64,000 nt of DNA from Chitinophagaceae bacterium UBA4407 (GTDB taxonomy: Bacteria; Bacteroidota; Bacteroidia; Chitinophagales; Chitinophagaceae), in NCBI GenBank assembly GCA_002390845.1, contig DGQT01000088.1:1-64000 (forward strand), written 5' to 3'. The position numbers and the translations under genes were made by a program. Numbering within the stretch: position 1 is the first letter of the stretch; every line of letters begins with the position of its first letter. The notes beneath the pieces are model-generated. The model was given only the letters and a program-made list of their open reading frames with translations, ran no database searches and had not been told where the DNA came from. This document shows positions 62,517 through 64,000 of the stretch, piece after piece.

Positions 62517-64000
62517 ATGAAACGTCTTATTCAATGCGCCGTTTTATCCCTGCTTTCTGTTACATCTTTTTGTCAGTGGAATACGGACACAACGAGCCGT
62601 AACCCGATTTGCACACTAATAAAAAATCAGTATTCGCCCCGTTTATGCAGCGATGGTAGTGGTGGAGCGATTATTACATGGGTAGATGAAAGAAACAGTT
62701 CCTCCGCATCTGTTTATGCCCAAAGAATAAGCAAAACGGGCAAAACCCTGTGGGCAGCCAACGGGATACTTGTTTATGATCCGGCAATTAATGGCGGCTT
62801 AGGAGCAGATTACAGTGCAATTGTACCCGATAATTCAGGCGGGGCAATTATTATTTATCAATCATCTATTATTGGGGGTGCCCGGCAAATTTTTGCACAG
62901 CACATTAATGCAACAGGTTCATTGCTTTGGGGAAATGGTGTAAAGCTTACTGATGGATATGACTCCCGATTAAACTGGGCAGAAAGCCCTGAAGAAAGTG
63001 GTATTAGTGCGGATGGTTCGGGTGGCGCATTTATTACCTGGCAGGGCTACCAGGCAACCCATTTTATTTATGCACAGCATATAGATGCAAACGGCAACCT
63101 GGTTTGGGGTATTAGTGGTGCAGGTTTGCCACTGATTAATGGCTCTAACGGATACACTTCAACAATTGTAAGTACCGGGGGCGGTACCGCGGTAGTTGGA
63201 TATACCGATGCAGTTTATGGTTTTTACCTTCAGCGTTTAGCAGCAAATGGTGCTAATCTGTGGGGGCCTTCAGGACTGCTTGTTTCTCCTGTATATAATT
63301 TTCAATCAGCGCATATACTCACCTACGATGGCGTATCTGCTACACCAGCGGTAATGGCGGCTTTTGTTACGCAAAGTACACCGGGCAGTTCACCAAGAAA
63401 TATTACTACACAGAAAATCGACCTTAACGGCAACATACTCTGGAAACCGGGTGGCGTTAATATTACCAATGCAATCAGCGATCAATCTCAGCCAGATATA
63501 ATTCCTGATAATAAAGGCGGGGCTTTTCTTATTTACGATAGCACATTCAAAGCCAAGGTTCAGCATATCAGCAGCAAAGGCAAATCGCTTTGGGGCACAA
63601 ACGGAATAACTATCGATGGCGTTAGTGGTTCATCACAGGCAAATCCCGTTATTGTTTCTGATGGGGGCACAGGTATTATTTCCGTATTTTATGATTCCCG
63701 CAACGGATACCCCGATGCCTTGTTTACTCAGCATTATAATGTTTCCGGAACAGCATTATGGCGCTCCAATTCCGTACCCATTATTACGAATCATGTTAAC
63801 AGAAATCACCAGGTAAACCCAACAATTGCTGCAACCAAAGGTTATGCTATTACCTGTTGGACTGATGAAAGAGACCTGGCAACAGGCGATAATATTTACG
63901 TTGCACATTTTGGTGGCGCAGCTGGATTTCAACTATTGCTATCTGCAGCAGAGCAGCAAACAGCAAAGGCAGTGCAACTTAAGCAAGCAAGCAGCAATAC
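62517..64000 (+). CDS. Secreted beta-repeat protein, partial (runs off the window)
   Basis: Open from the ATG at 62517 to the window end, 494 codons without a stop in the stretches checked. Signal peptide MKRLIQCAVLSLLSVTSFCQ. Repeated units of about 55 residues: SDGSGGAIITWVDER...VYAQRISKTGKTLWAANG, PDNSGGAIIIYQ...IFAQHINATGSLLWGNG and ADGSGGAFITWQGY...IYAQHIDANGNLVWG. This suggests a beta-propeller-like or adhesin-type fold on the outer surface. A T9SS sorting domain may lie beyond the window, as for the protein at 13869, but cannot be seen. Ligand unknown. Confidence 0.82.
   Translation, partial: MKRLIQCAVLSLLSVTSFCQWNTDTTSRNPICTLIKNQYSPRLCSDGSGGAIITWVDERNSSSASVYAQRISKTGKTLWAANGILVYDPAINGGLGADYSAIVPDNSGGAIIIYQSSIIGGARQIFAQHINATGSLLWGNGVKLTDGYDSRLNWAESPEESGISADGSGGAFITWQGYQATHFIYAQHIDANGNLVWGISGAGLPLINGSNGYTSTIVSTGGGTAVVGYTDAVYGFYLQRLAANGANLWGPSGLLVSPVYNFQSAHILTYDGVSATPAVMAAFVTQSTPGSSPRNITTQKIDLNGNILWKPGGVNITNAISDQSQPDIIPDNKGGAFLIYDSTFKAKVQHISSKGKSLWGTNGITIDGVSGSSQANPVIVSDGGTGIISVFYDSRNGYPDALFTQHYNVSGTALWRSNSVPIITNHVNRNHQVNPTIAATKGYAITCWTDERDLATGDNIYVAHFGGAAGFQLLLSAAEQQTAKAVQLKQASSN

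Noticed and set aside
1..64000. tRNA, rRNA, insertion sequences or prophage
   Set aside because: No cloverleaf, rRNA, transposase, integrase or phage structural gene was recognised in the window.

Overview
The window looks like chromosomal DNA of a Bacteroidota bacterium, most likely of the Chitinophagaceae type. The signs are type IX secretion (T9SS) C-terminal sorting sequences, TTG/TAnnTTTG promoters without Shine-Dalgarno sites, a Bacteroidota-type geranylgeranylglyceryl phosphate synthase, a fused CcoNO cbb3 oxidase subunit, an NrtR-type Nudix regulator and ThuA/GH2 secreted sugar enzymes. I saw no rRNA, tRNA, CRISPR array, transposase or prophage.

Layout. 1-8.6 kb: purN, a lipoprotein, a DinB/TIGR02757 operon, a trans-sulfuration PLP enzyme, a PIG-L deacetylase and a small membrane protein. 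8.5-16 kb: a 39-codon membrane ORF coupled to a sodium:solute symporter, the lipoyl E2 sucB, a VOC protein, a secreted hydrolase and a T9SS protein. 15.8-23.3 kb: an ECF sigma / anti-sigma / Spy-like operon, a transketolase half, galE, a Pit phosphate transporter with its DUF47 partner and a methyltransferase. 23.3-26.2 kb: the ribosomal cluster rplM-rpsI-rpsB-tsf. 26.5-34.8 kb: a TrpF-like protein, an M28 peptidase, GGGP synthase, a helical protein and a UvrD/PcrA helicase. 34.9-45.1 kb: the cbb3 oxidase cluster on the minus strand, in transcription order ccoI, ccoS, ccoNO, ccoQ, ccoP, ccoG, fixH, safE-like. 45.4-64 kb: a secreted esterase, a large Mrr-NACHT protein that is probably antiviral, a ThuA/sugar-dehydrogenase/cytochrome c fusion, an SDR, a GH2 enzyme, a Nudix regulator with a clear operator, an MBL-fold enzyme and a secreted beta-rich protein cut by the window end.

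The most striking feature is a family of about 40 interspersed intergenic repeats of about 60 bp that I do not recognise. Each has a conserved near-palindromic core (GTGCGACGCAA), about 25 variable bases and an outer end GCCGGGCTCAAAAA. They alternate in orientation along the window and mostly form inverted pairs with outer ends facing outward. Inside the core a further weak arm (consensus GCGGTAAAAGCTCAATAAA) continues toward the pair centre. Twelve pairs are empty and five enclose exactly one gene: a VOC protein, a TrpF-like protein, a 108-aa unknown, a PH-like membrane protein and the 4.1-kb Mrr-NACHT gene. Six arms carry a second core, GTGAGTGACACAA, whose changes are compensatory across the dyad. 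The two arms around the Mrr-NACHT gene are both of this minority type. This suggests a non-autonomous mobile, REP/MITE-like or cassette-like element family. That interpretation is inference; the repeats are directly visible.
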